From NCBI RefSeq assembly GCF_014207595.1, contig NZ_JACHGY010000001.1:3106836-3170835 (forward strand): DNA of 64,000 nucleotides, read 5' to 3'. The position numbers and the translations under genes were made by a program. Within the stretch, counting starts at the first letter, position 1. Each line of letters starts with the position of its first letter. Source of the stretch: Algisphaera agarilytica. Its GTDB lineage: Bacteria > Planctomycetota > Phycisphaerae > Phycisphaerales > Phycisphaeraceae. The notes beneath the pieces are model-generated. The model saw only the letters and a program-made list of their open reading frames with translations, made no database searches and had not been told where the DNA came from. This document shows, piece by piece, positions 45,295 to 52,698 of the stretch.

Positions 45295-45660
45295 TTACGC
45301 GGCCACCCAAGCGCGGGGGCTGTAGTCCGGGCTGGCCTGGGCCATGAGTTGGCTCAGGCGTTTCTGGTCGGCCTCGGCGAGATCGACGAACTCCACGCCG
45401 ATCTCGTGGCGACGCAGCCCCATGGGCTGGATGCGGATCACCCGGGCTTGCAGTTGCAGCGGTTCGGGGCGGGTATCCACCTGGAGGGTGATCATCTGCC
45501 CGACCTCAACCGGCCGATCGCCTTTGCGGAAGATGCAGGCACCCGACACCGAGATATCCAGCACCTGTCCCAAGGGACTGTCGAAGTTGTGCAACTTCTG
45601 ACGCCGGTGTCGGCGTTGCTTGCTGGAGCGTTGGGCTGGTTCGGGTGTGCGGTCCATCAA
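45295..45660 (-). CDS. PilZ-domain protein
   Basis: 121 aa. The c-di-GMP-binding signature is complete: RxxxR in QRRHRRQKLHN (residues ~16-26) and the D-x-S-x-x-G motif DISVSGACIF (~35-44). One compact domain without fused effector. It likely binds cyclic di-GMP and signals by protein contact. Convergent with cimA; upstream is tRNA-Arg on the same strand. No diguanylate cyclase in the window. Confidence 0.85.
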   Translation of the reverse strand: MMDRTPEPAQRSSKQRRHRRQKLHNFDSPLGQVLDISVSGACIFRKGDRPVEVGQMITLQVDTRPEPLQLQARVIRIQPMGLRRHEIGVEFVDLAEADQKRLSQLMAQASPDYSPRAWVAA

Positions 45661-45845
45661 TCAGGCCCCCAATCGGGAGTGCGGTGATCACAACACCTTC
45701 TTATCGACCGGAATTCATTGGGGATTACAGCGAATCCGTAAACTCAGGCCAAAGCCTGAACTGCGGAGGCGGTTGATTCCTCGGATCGCTTGGTTATCGG
45801 AGGTGGGCCGGAAGGGTTGCCCGGGTGGGGGCAAGAAGGGGGGAA

Positions 45846-45919
45846 TGAACTCGGCAGGGCTCGAACCTGCAACCTGCGGCTCCGTAAACCGCTGCTCTAT
45901 CCAATTGAGCTACGAGTCC
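45846..45919 (-). tRNA. tRNA-Arg (anticodon ACG)
   Basis: Acceptor GGACTCG/CGAGTTC (one G-T pair), D stem GCTC/GAGC, anticodon stem GCGGT/GCCGC with loop TTACGGA (anticodon ACG, read as ICG), T arm GCAGG-TTCGAGC-CCTGC. CCA is not encoded. With the UCG tRNA at 33048 it covers the CGN Arg box. Confidence 0.93.
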
Positions 45920-45979
45920 AGTTTGGACGCCGCCAGGCACCTGGGTGTTTGGCGGGGGATCGAGAAGGATAACACCCGG

Positions 45980-46879
45980 ATGCCGACATTTCAACCGCGT
46001 ACAATACCCGTGGTGACGCAGCTGCTTTCTCAATCCGAACCCGCCGAGGCGTGGCCCGACGACCCCCGGGTGGACCGGCTGCTGGAGGTATTCCGTCAAC
46101 GCCAGGGGCTAACGGTGATGACCGCTTTCAGCGGGGGCATCGACTCGACCCTCGTGGCGGCGGCGGCCCGCCGGGTGCTCGGCCGTGACGCGGCCCCCGC
46201 GGCGGTGGGCGATTCTCGGTCGCTGCCTCGGCGTGAACTGCAGGAAGTCCGCCAGCTCGCCGAGCAGCTCGACCTGAAACTCCTCGAGGTCCAGCCCGGC
46301 GAACAGCTCGACCCCGACTATCAGAAAAACGCGGGCGATCGCTGCTACTTCTGCAAGACCCACCTCTACAACACGCTCCAGCAGACCGCACGCACGCTGG
46401 GGATCACCGCCATCGCCAACGGCACGAACCTCGACGACCAGGGCGACCACCGCCCGGGGCTGAAGGCCGCGGACGAGGCGGACGTGATCTCGCCGCTGGT
46501 CGAAGCAAAGCTGAACAAACAGGACGTGCGCGACGTGGCCCGGCTCCTGGGCCTGCCCAACTGGGACAAGCCCGCCGCGGCCTGCCTGGCCAGCCGATTG
46601 CCCTACGGCACGCCGGTGACCGCCGAGCGGTTGGAGCAGGTCGAGCAAGCGGAGAACACCCTGGCCGACCTGGGCTTCACGGGGTTCCGGGTACGGCACC
46701 ACGAAGAAGTCGCCCGCCTCGAGATCCCGCTCGACCAGTTCGCCCGGCTGTCCGAGTCCGGCATGCGGGAGCGCGTCGTCGACGGGCTCAAGGCGGCGGG
46801 TTACACCTATATCAGCCTCGACCTCGAGGGGTTCCGCAGCGGCAGCGGCAACGTGACGCTGACCGTGGGCGAATCCTGA
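45980..46879 (+). CDS. larE: LarE-type ATP-dependent sacrificial sulfur transferase
   Basis: 299 aa from ATG 45980. PP-loop ATP pyrophosphatase: VMTAFSGGIDSTLVA (~47-61). GDRCYFCKTHLYN holds a CxxC pair and WDKPAAACLASRLPYG the equivalent of the sulfur-donating Cys region in LarE. LarE sulfurates the pyridinium-dithiocarboxylate precursor of the nickel-pincer cofactor of lactate racemase. Having three such Cys suggests the cluster-binding (catalytic) rather than the sacrificial form. larB and larC are not in the window. GATAAC lies 6 nt before the ATG. Confidence 0.87.
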   Translation: MPTFQPRTIPVVTQLLSQSEPAEAWPDDPRVDRLLEVFRQRQGLTVMTAFSGGIDSTLVAAAARRVLGRDAAPAAVGDSRSLPRRELQEVRQLAEQLDLKLLEVQPGEQLDPDYQKNAGDRCYFCKTHLYNTLQQTARTLGITAIANGTNLDDQGDHRPGLKAADEADVISPLVEAKLNKQDVRDVARLLGLPNWDKPAAACLASRLPYGTPVTAERLEQVEQAENTLADLGFTGFRVRHHEEVARLEIPLDQFARLSESGMRERVVDGLKAAGYTYISLDLEGFRSGSGNVTLTVGES

Positions 46880-46963
46880 GGCGGGTTACGCGAAAAACCC
46901 ATTGAACGCTTCCCCGGTTGGGCCTAGCATTGCATCTTCCATGGTTCCTGCGAGCAACCTGTT

Positions 46964-47500
46964 TTGAAAAACAAATGCGACAAATGCAATCGCCCGGCGA
47001 CCCACCACTCGGTGGAGATCAGCAAGGAAGGCGAAAAGGTGGCGATCAACCTCTGCGACGCCTGTGCCGCCGAGGAGGGCCTGACCATGAAGTCGGCCCA
47101 CGCGCCCATCAACGAGCTGCTGACCAACTTCGTCAAGCTCCACTCCGGGGGCGCGTCCGGCGAGGGTGAATCGGGCAAGTCCGGGGAGGGCGGTTCGCCC
47201 AAAGACACCGCGTGTGAAAACTGCGGGACCACGTTCGCCGACTTCCGGGAGAACAGCCTGCTGGGCTGCCCCATGTGCTACAAGACCTTCGAGCAGCCGC
47301 TGAGCCCGCTGCTCGAACGCGCCCACGAAGGCGGCACCCACCACATCGGCAAGGTCCCCCGGCGCGCGGGTGTCGGCGAGCAGCGCCAGATGGCGATGCA
47401 GCGGCTCCGGCGTCAGCTCGACGACGCGGTGATGGCGGAAGACTACGAACTCGCGGCACGGCTGCGTGACGACATCCAGCAGATGGAAGGGGAACGCTGA
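46964..47500 (+). CDS. mcsA: McsA-like zinc and UVR-domain protein
   Basis: 178 aa from TTG 46964. Four CxxC pairs: CDKC, CDAC, CENC and CPMC. These form two zinc-finger modules as in McsA of Bacillus. The C-terminal UVR motif reads RLRRQLDDAVMAEDYELAARLRDDI. McsA activates the arginine kinase McsB, encoded 3 nt downstream; the pair marks proteins for ClpCP in Firmicutes. The central Gly/Ser-rich linker is longer than in Bacillus. ctsR and clpC, the usual partners, are absent here. Confidence 0.88.
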   Translation: MKNKCDKCNRPATHHSVEISKEGEKVAINLCDACAAEEGLTMKSAHAPINELLTNFVKLHSGGASGEGESGKSGEGGSPKDTACENCGTTFADFRENSLLGCPMCYKTFEQPLSPLLERAHEGGTHHIGKVPRRAGVGEQRQMAMQRLRRQLDDAVMAEDYELAARLRDDIQQMEGER

Positions 47501-47503
47501 GCC

Positions 47504-48565
47504 ATGACGCTCCGCAACATCACCGAGCACGCTGGGGAATGGTTACGCGGCGCGGGTCCGCAGTCGGATGTCGTGATCTCCAGCCGTATCCGTCTGGCAC
47601 GCAACCTCGCGGGCTTCCCCTTCGTCGGCCACGCCAACCGGCGGCAGCGCTACGAGATTCTTGAGGCCTGCCGGTCGCACATCACCAACAAGCGACTGGG
47701 TGACAACATCATCTGGGTCCAGCTCGCCGACGCGATGCCCACCGACCGCCAGCTCCTGGTTGAACGCCACCTCATCTCACGTCAGCACGGCTCGTCCAAA
47801 AACGAGATCCCGCGCGGCGTCGCGGTCGGCGGCGACGAGACCTTCGCCATCATGGTCAACGAGGAAGACCACCTGCGCATCCAAGTGTTGCGTAGCGGCA
47901 TGCAGCTGACCGAGGCCTTCGAGCAGATCAATCGCATCGACGACATCCTCGAAGAACGTCTGGAGTACGCCTACTCCCGCCGGTTCGGTTACCTCGCCGC
48001 CTGCCCGACCAACGTCGGCACCGGCATCCGCGTCAGCGTCATGATGCACCTGCCCGCGCTCAAGCTCACGGGTGAGATCGACAAGGTCAAGCGTGCCGCC
48101 CGCGACATGCACCTCGCGGTCCGCGGCCTCTTCGGCGAAGGTAGCGAAGCCCAGGGCGACCTCTACCAGGTCTCCAACCAGACCACGCTCGGCAAGACCG
48201 AGCAGGAAATCCTGGCCGACTTCGAACACACCGTCGTCCCGCAGATTATCGCCTACGAACAGCAGGCCCGGCAGGCGTTGCTGCGTCAACGCGAAGACCA
48301 GCTCGACGACAAGATATGGCGAGCCTGGGCGCTACTCACCCACGCCCGGGTCATCGGCACCGAAGAAGTCCTGCAACTGCTCAGCCACGTGCGCCTCGGC
48401 GTCAACCTCGGCCGCCTCGACACCGTCGATATCCGCACGATCAATGAACTCTTCCTGCTCACTCAGCCCGCCCACTTGCAGAGAATCACCGGCAGCGAAA
48501 TGGACCCCGCGACCCGGCGCGTGGCCCGGGCACGGCTGATTCGTCAGCGGCTAGGAGTTCGCTAG
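47504..48565 (+). CDS. mcsB: Protein-arginine kinase
   Basis: 353 aa. Guanidino-kinase fold: nucleotide-contacting SSRIRLARN (~27-35), catalytic loop IMVNEEDHLRIQ (~122-133), CPTNVGTGIRVSVMMHLP (~167-184) and phosphate-binding GEGSEAQGDLYQVSNQ (~207-222). The C-terminal phosphoarginine-binding domain is present, ending RRVARARLIRQRLGVR. ATG follows the mcsA stop by 3 nt, so translation is coupled. Together with mcsA it indicates protein-arginine phosphorylation outside the Firmicutes. Confidence 0.95.
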   Translation: MTLRNITEHAGEWLRGAGPQSDVVISSRIRLARNLAGFPFVGHANRRQRYEILEACRSHITNKRLGDNIIWVQLADAMPTDRQLLVERHLISRQHGSSKNEIPRGVAVGGDETFAIMVNEEDHLRIQVLRSGMQLTEAFEQINRIDDILEERLEYAYSRRFGYLAACPTNVGTGIRVSVMMHLPALKLTGEIDKVKRAARDMHLAVRGLFGEGSEAQGDLYQVSNQTTLGKTEQEILADFEHTVVPQIIAYEQQARQALLRQREDQLDDKIWRAWALLTHARVIGTEEVLQLLSHVRLGVNLGRLDTVDIRTINELFLLTQPAHLQRITGSEMDPATRRVARARLIRQRLGVR

Positions 48566-49407
48566 TACTGCCAGAGCCAACCGGTGGATGCTCCGTACTG
48601 GCCGATGCCTTCGACTTGGTATCGATCGTCAAGCCAAACTAGGGTTACAAACTGCCCCCGTTTTCGTCGACGGTCGCTATCCAAAAGATAAACCTCTGGT
48701 TCTTTGAGAGAACCCTCGATTTTCCAGACCGGTCGGTTGGGTTCGACCTTTTCGCCGGGCATAACAATCTCGAGCTTCCGATCGCCGTGCCCGCTGTGAG
48801 TGGTGGTGCTTGGCATCTGGGGTGAGGTACGCATCAAATCGATGAGTGCAATCAGTCTGTCGTGGGGGAAATTATCGACCGGGGTGATGGGTAGCGTGTT
48901 TAGGTCAACGGATTCGAGCCCTGAAGTAGGCGTTGAAGAGTCTGCTGGTTTAACCCACAGGTAAGGATGCACCTGGCTTGGCATGGGTTCTTCGAATTTG
49001 GCCATCACGACAGACAGTTCTTCATCCACCGCCTCGGTCCGCATGACCACGAACTCGCCCCCGTACATTCGCCCTTCGATTGGCTCGGGCGGCATGTAGA
49101 CCTCGGCGTAGTAGCGTGTGAGGTCATGTTTCGAGTTTGCGCGTAGGTAAATGAACCAAACGTCTTGATCGTTAAGCCCGTAATCTTGGATGCGTTGCTC
49201 GATCAGCTTGAGCGTCTTGTCTGACACGCTGCCGCCGTATCGGTTGGGCGAGTCGATGATATGGGCGTGTTCGATCGAGAACTCGGTCGGCACCTCTGCG
49301 TTGATGGTTGATCGCTGGCAGCCAAACAGTCCTACCAAAAACAGGGCAAATGAAAAGGCCGCCAGGCGCCCGAGCTTGAGCGTGTGTTTCGGAAGTGGTT
49401 TGTTCAT
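48562..49407 (-). CDS. Putative lipoprotein of unknown function
   Basis: 281 aa from ATG 49407, which has AAGGGG close upstream. The lipobox L-F-G-C at about residue 25 predicts lipidation. Mature domain without recognised motif; landmarks are WFIYLRANSKHDLTRYYAEV and GGEFVVMRTEAVDEELSVV. By eye less GC-rich than its neighbours. The 3' end overlaps mcsB by 4 nt in convergent orientation. Confidence 0.65.
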   Translation of the reverse strand: MNKPLPKHTLKLGRLAAFSFALFLVGLFGCQRSTINAEVPTEFSIEHAHIIDSPNRYGGSVSDKTLKLIEQRIQDYGLNDQDVWFIYLRANSKHDLTRYYAEVYMPPEPIEGRMYGGEFVVMRTEAVDEELSVVMAKFEEPMPSQVHPYLWVKPADSSTPTSGLESVDLNTLPITPVDNFPHDRLIALIDLMRTSPQMPSTTTHSGHGDRKLEIVMPGEKVEPNRPVWKIEGSLKEPEVYLLDSDRRRKRGQFVTLVWLDDRYQVEGIGQYGASTGWLWQY

Positions 49408-49448
49408 ACCCCTTAGTTTAGTGGTGGGGTTGCCGGAGCAAAGTGAAT

Positions 49449-50531
49449 TTACAAGAGGTCGATGGCGGTGAGTTGCGGTTTGGCGAGGGGGAGATCGTCG
49501 AGCTTGCTCAGGGGCCGCCACTCGCCGCGTTTGGCATGTAGGCGTCCCGATTTCACTTCGCATCGGGTGAGCGCGAACTGAATGGTGCGGTGGGTGGTTT
49601 GGTGGGTGAACGATGAAACGGGTTCGGGTTCGCTGATGCTCAGGCCGAATTGGTTCTTAATGGTCTCGGTTGCGGCGGAGACGTCACTGTCTTCCAGCGT
49701 GGGCATCTGCCACATGTTGGACCACAGGCCCTTGGCGGGGCGCTGCTCGAAGAGGTACTTTCCGTTGCGGTGGATCGCCAGGATGGTGTGCGTCACGGCG
49801 ACGGGTTTCTTCTTCGGCGTCTTCACCGGCAACTCGGCGACACGGCCCGCGGCGTGGGCAGCGCACGAATCGTGCAGCGGGCAGTAGAGGCACTTGGTCG
49901 ATTTGGGGGTGCAGACTGTCGCGCCCAGTTCCATCACGCCCTGGTTGAAGTCGCGGGGGGCGTCGGAGGCCTGGACCAGTTCGTCGGCGAGCTGCCAGAG
50001 CTGTTTCAGCGTGGCGGGCTTGTCGATCGCCTCTTCGAGCAGGAAGTAGCGGGCGAAGACCCGGGCGACGTTGCCGTCCACGATCGGGGCGGGGGTGTTG
50101 TGGGCCACCGACGCCACGGCCCCGGCGGTGTACCGGCCGACCCCCGGAAGTTTCAAGAGCTGCTCGGCGGTCTTGGGGACTTGGCCGTCGAACCCATCAA
50201 CGATCATCCGGGCCGCGGCGTGGAGGTTCCGGGCCCGCCGGTAGTAGCCCAGGCCCTGCCAGAGCGTGAGCACGCGCTGCTCATCCGCCTCGGCCAGGTC
50301 GTCGACCGTGGGGAACGCCTCGACGAACCGCTCGAAGTACGGCACGACCGTCGCGATCTGGGTCTGCTGGGCCATCGCCTCGCTGACCAGCACATGGTAG
50401 GGGTTGGGCTTGATCTCCCAGCGCCCCCCTCGTTTGCGCGGCCGAAAGGGCAGCTCCCGCTGGTTCTGGCGGTACCAATCGAGCAACGCAGCGATGGGGA
50501 AATCAGCGGAGTTCGGGGCACGTTTGGGCAC
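49449..50531 (-). CDS. mutY: A/G-specific adenine glycosylase
   Basis: 360 aa from GTG 50531. It removes A opposite 8-oxoG. Catalytic Glu in VSEAMAQQTQ (~50), helix-hairpin-helix LPGVGRYTAGAVASVA, catalytic Asp in IVDGNVARVFARYF, and the [4Fe-4S] loop C-x6-C-x2-C-x5-C (CTPKSTKCLYCPLHDSC). The C-terminal NUDIX-like domain recognising 8-oxoG is present (LEDSDVSAATETI, LPLAKPQLTAIDLL). TATGAT 6 nt before the GTG and no ribosome site suggest a leaderless message. Confidence 0.94.
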   Translation of the reverse strand: MPKRAPNSADFPIAALLDWYRQNQRELPFRPRKRGGRWEIKPNPYHVLVSEAMAQQTQIATVVPYFERFVEAFPTVDDLAEADEQRVLTLWQGLGYYRRARNLHAAARMIVDGFDGQVPKTAEQLLKLPGVGRYTAGAVASVAHNTPAPIVDGNVARVFARYFLLEEAIDKPATLKQLWQLADELVQASDAPRDFNQGVMELGATVCTPKSTKCLYCPLHDSCAAHAAGRVAELPVKTPKKKPVAVTHTILAIHRNGKYLFEQRPAKGLWSNMWQMPTLEDSDVSAATETIKNQFGLSISEPEPVSSFTHQTTHRTIQFALTRCEVKSGRLHAKRGEWRPLSKLDDLPLAKPQLTAIDLL

Positions 50532-50537
50532 GGGCGG

Positions 50538-50543
50538 ATCATA
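50538..50543 (-). promoter_or_regulatory. -10 box for mutY (likely leaderless)
   Basis: TATGAT on the minus strand, then CCGCCC and GTG. Confidence 0.45.
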
Positions 50544-50660
50544 GCGGGACGGCGAGGAAGAATCTCATGGTGCCTCGCAGCGCGCGCCGATAGATTTTTC
50601 GAAAGATTATCGGTACTCTTGCCGGTTGCTAATTCGACGTAAACACTTGGAGCACCACGG

Positions 50661-51038
50661 ATGGTCAGCCAACGCCAGAGCCTTCTCCCCAGTCGCGATT
50701 CGATCACCCATAAGTTTCAGATCATGGGCCACGAGGGCTACCTCACCATCGGTCTGTTCGAAAACGGCCAGCCGGGCGAGGTCTTTGTGAAGATGTCCAA
50801 AGAGGGCTCGACCCTCTCGGGGCTGATGCAGGCGTTCTGTCGTGCGTTTTCGCTGGCCCTGCAATACGGCCTGCCTCTGGAAGAGGCGGTCCGCCGGTTC
50901 AAGGACATGCGTTTTGAGCCCATGGGCACCACCGGTAACCCCGACATCCCCGAAGCCAAGAGCATCATCGATTACGTCGCCCGTTACCTCGAGAGCCAGT
51001 TCTCCGAGTCGGATGTGCGGGCCGGGATGCGTTGCTAG
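50661..51038 (+). CDS. Stand-alone TSCPD-domain protein (NrdJ C-terminal homologue)
   Basis: 125 aa. The sequence follows the C-terminal TSCPD domain of adenosylcobalamin-dependent ribonucleotide reductase NrdJ: SITHKFQIMGHEGYLTIGL, GEVFVKMSKEGSTLSGLM, LALQYGLPLEEAVRRF and GTTGNPDIPEAKSIIDYVARYL. In most bacteria this domain is fused to the catalytic chain. A split version (NrdJa/NrdJb) exists in Pseudomonas. No catalytic subunit is nearby, and the protein ends GMRC with a terminal Cys. It could complete a split reductase or act as a regulatory subunit. Confidence 0.8.
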   Translation: MVSQRQSLLPSRDSITHKFQIMGHEGYLTIGLFENGQPGEVFVKMSKEGSTLSGLMQAFCRAFSLALQYGLPLEEAVRRFKDMRFEPMGTTGNPDIPEAKSIIDYVARYLESQFSESDVRAGMRC

Positions 51039-51060
51039 GCGCTGAGCCACATTTGTGAGT

Positions 51061-51098
51061 AAACGGTTTGACCCTCACCCGGGGGTCGGATACCGTTT
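51061..51098 (+). promoter_or_regulatory. Two-tier hairpin between the TSCPD gene and purF
   Basis: Outer stem AAACGGT/ACCGTTT and inner stem GACCC/GGGTC. T-rich sequence follows (TTTTGCTTTG), so it could be a weak terminator of the upstream gene, or part of the purF leader. Confidence 0.45.
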
Positions 51099-51158
51099 TG
51101 CTTTGCACGGCGGAGCCGCTGTGACACGCCCAGCTACCCCCAGGCGAGAACCTAACGC

Positions 51159-52658
51159 ATGTGCGGGATTGTCGGACTCGTCGCTCAAACTACAGTTAAC
51201 CAAAGGCTTTACGACGCCCTGACCGTGCTGCAACACCGCGGACAGGACGCCGCGGGTATCGCCACCGACGACGGCGGCTACCTGCGTCTGCGTAAGGACA
51301 ACGGTCTGGTCCGGGACGTCTTCCGCACCAAGCACATGCGCAAGCTCATGGGCACCATGGGCATCGGGCACTGCCGCTACCCCACCGCGGGTTGTGCGAG
51401 CTCGGCCGAGGCCCAGCCGTTCTACGTCAACGCGCCTTACGGCATCACGCTGGCCCACAATGGCAACCTGACCAACTCCGATCAGCTCACCAAGGAGGTC
51501 TACCAGACCGACCTCCGCCACGTGAACACCACCAGCGACAGCGAGGTGCTGCTGAACGTGTTTGCCCACGAGCTGCACGTGACCGCTGACCCCGAGCCGA
51601 CGCCCGAGGGCGTGTTCCGGGCGGTGTCCGAAGTGCATCGACGCTGCCGCGGGGCCTACGCCGCCGTGGCGATGATCAACGGCCACGGCATCGTCGCCTT
51701 CCGCGACCCCAAGGGCATCCGCCCGCTGATCTACGGCCAACGCCACACGCTCCAGGGCGTCGAAACCATGTTCGCCAGCGAATCGGTCGCGCTCGACTCG
51801 CTGGGTTATGAAGTCGTCCGCGACGTGGCCCCCGGTGAAGCGATCTACGTCGACCGGAACGGCAACGTCCACGAGCAGCAGTGTGCCGAGGCTCCCACGC
51901 TGTCGCCGTGTATTTTCGAGCACGTTTACCTGGCCCGTCCGGATTCGTTTGTGGACGGCATCAGCGTCTACAAGGCACGCCTCCGCATGGGCGAGAAGCT
52001 CGCGGAGAAGGTGATGCGGCTGCAGCCGGATCACGACATCGATGTGGTGATGCCCATCCCCGACTCGGGGCGGACCTCGGCGCTGTCGATGGCGGTCGAG
52101 CTCGGCGTGAAGTACCGCGAGGGGTTCATCAAGAACCGCTACATCGGCCGAACCTTCATCATGCCCGGCCAGACCGAGCGGCGCAAGAGCGTGCGTAAGA
52201 AACTCAACCCCATCGACCTGGAGTTCCGCGGCAAGGTGGTCTGTCTGGTCGACGACTCGATCGTGCGCGGCACCACGTGCAGCCAGATCATCGAGATGGC
52301 CCGGCAGTGCGGCGCAAAGAAGGTGTACTACTGCTCCGCGGCGCCGCCGGTGCGTCACCCCAACGTCTACGGCATCGACATGCCCGCGGCTCAGGAACTG
52401 ATCGCCCACGACCGCTCGGTCGATGAGGTCGCCGCAGAGATCGGCGCGGATTGGTTGATCTACCAGGACCTCGACGACCTGATCGAATGCGCCCAGGAAG
52501 GCAATCCGCAGATCGAAGAGTTCGAGTGCTCGGTGTTCGACGGACGCTACATCACCGGCGACATCGATGCGGGCTACCTCTCCGACCTCGAGCAAGCGCG
52601 CAACGACCTCGCCAAGGCGGAACGCGAATCCAAGAAAGCCGCCGAAGCCGAGGTCTGA
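51159..52658 (+). CDS. purF: Amidophosphoribosyltransferase
   Basis: 499 aa. First step of purine synthesis: PRPP and glutamine to 5-phosphoribosylamine. The catalytic N-terminal Cys is MCGIVGLV, with no propeptide. [12 protein letters not shown] and HCRYPTAG follow in the glutaminase domain. The phosphoribosyltransferase half has [14 protein letters not shown] and the PRPP loop [14 protein letters not shown]. Cysteines in the C-terminal part ([16 protein letters not shown]) could be Fe-S ligands, as in the Bacillus type. Not in a pur operon here. Confidence 0.96.
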   Translation: MCGIVGLVAQTTVNQRLYDALTVLQHRGQDAAGIATDDGGYLRLRKDNGLVRDVFRTKHMRKLMGTMGIGHCRYPTAGCASSAEAQPFYVNAPYGITLAHNGNLTNSDQLTKEVYQTDLRHVNTTSDSEVLLNVFAHELHVTADPEPTPEGVFRAVSEVHRRCRGAYAAVAMINGHGIVAFRDPKGIRPLIYGQRHTLQGVETMFASESVALDSLGYEVVRDVAPGEAIYVDRNGNVHEQQCAEAPTLSPCIFEHVYLARPDSFVDGISVYKARLRMGEKLAEKVMRLQPDHDIDVVMPIPDSGRTSALSMAVELGVKYREGFIKNRYIGRTFIMPGQTERRKSVRKKLNPIDLEFRGKVVCLVDDSIVRGTTCSQIIEMARQCGAKKVYYCSAAPPVRHPNVYGIDMPAAQELIAHDRSVDEVAAEIGADWLIYQDLDDLIECAQEGNPQIEEFECSVFDGRYITGDIDAGYLSDLEQARNDLAKAERESKKAAEAEV

Positions 52659-52698
52659 TCTTCGGTTCGGTGCGACCCCGGCAACTTAATCATGCGAC

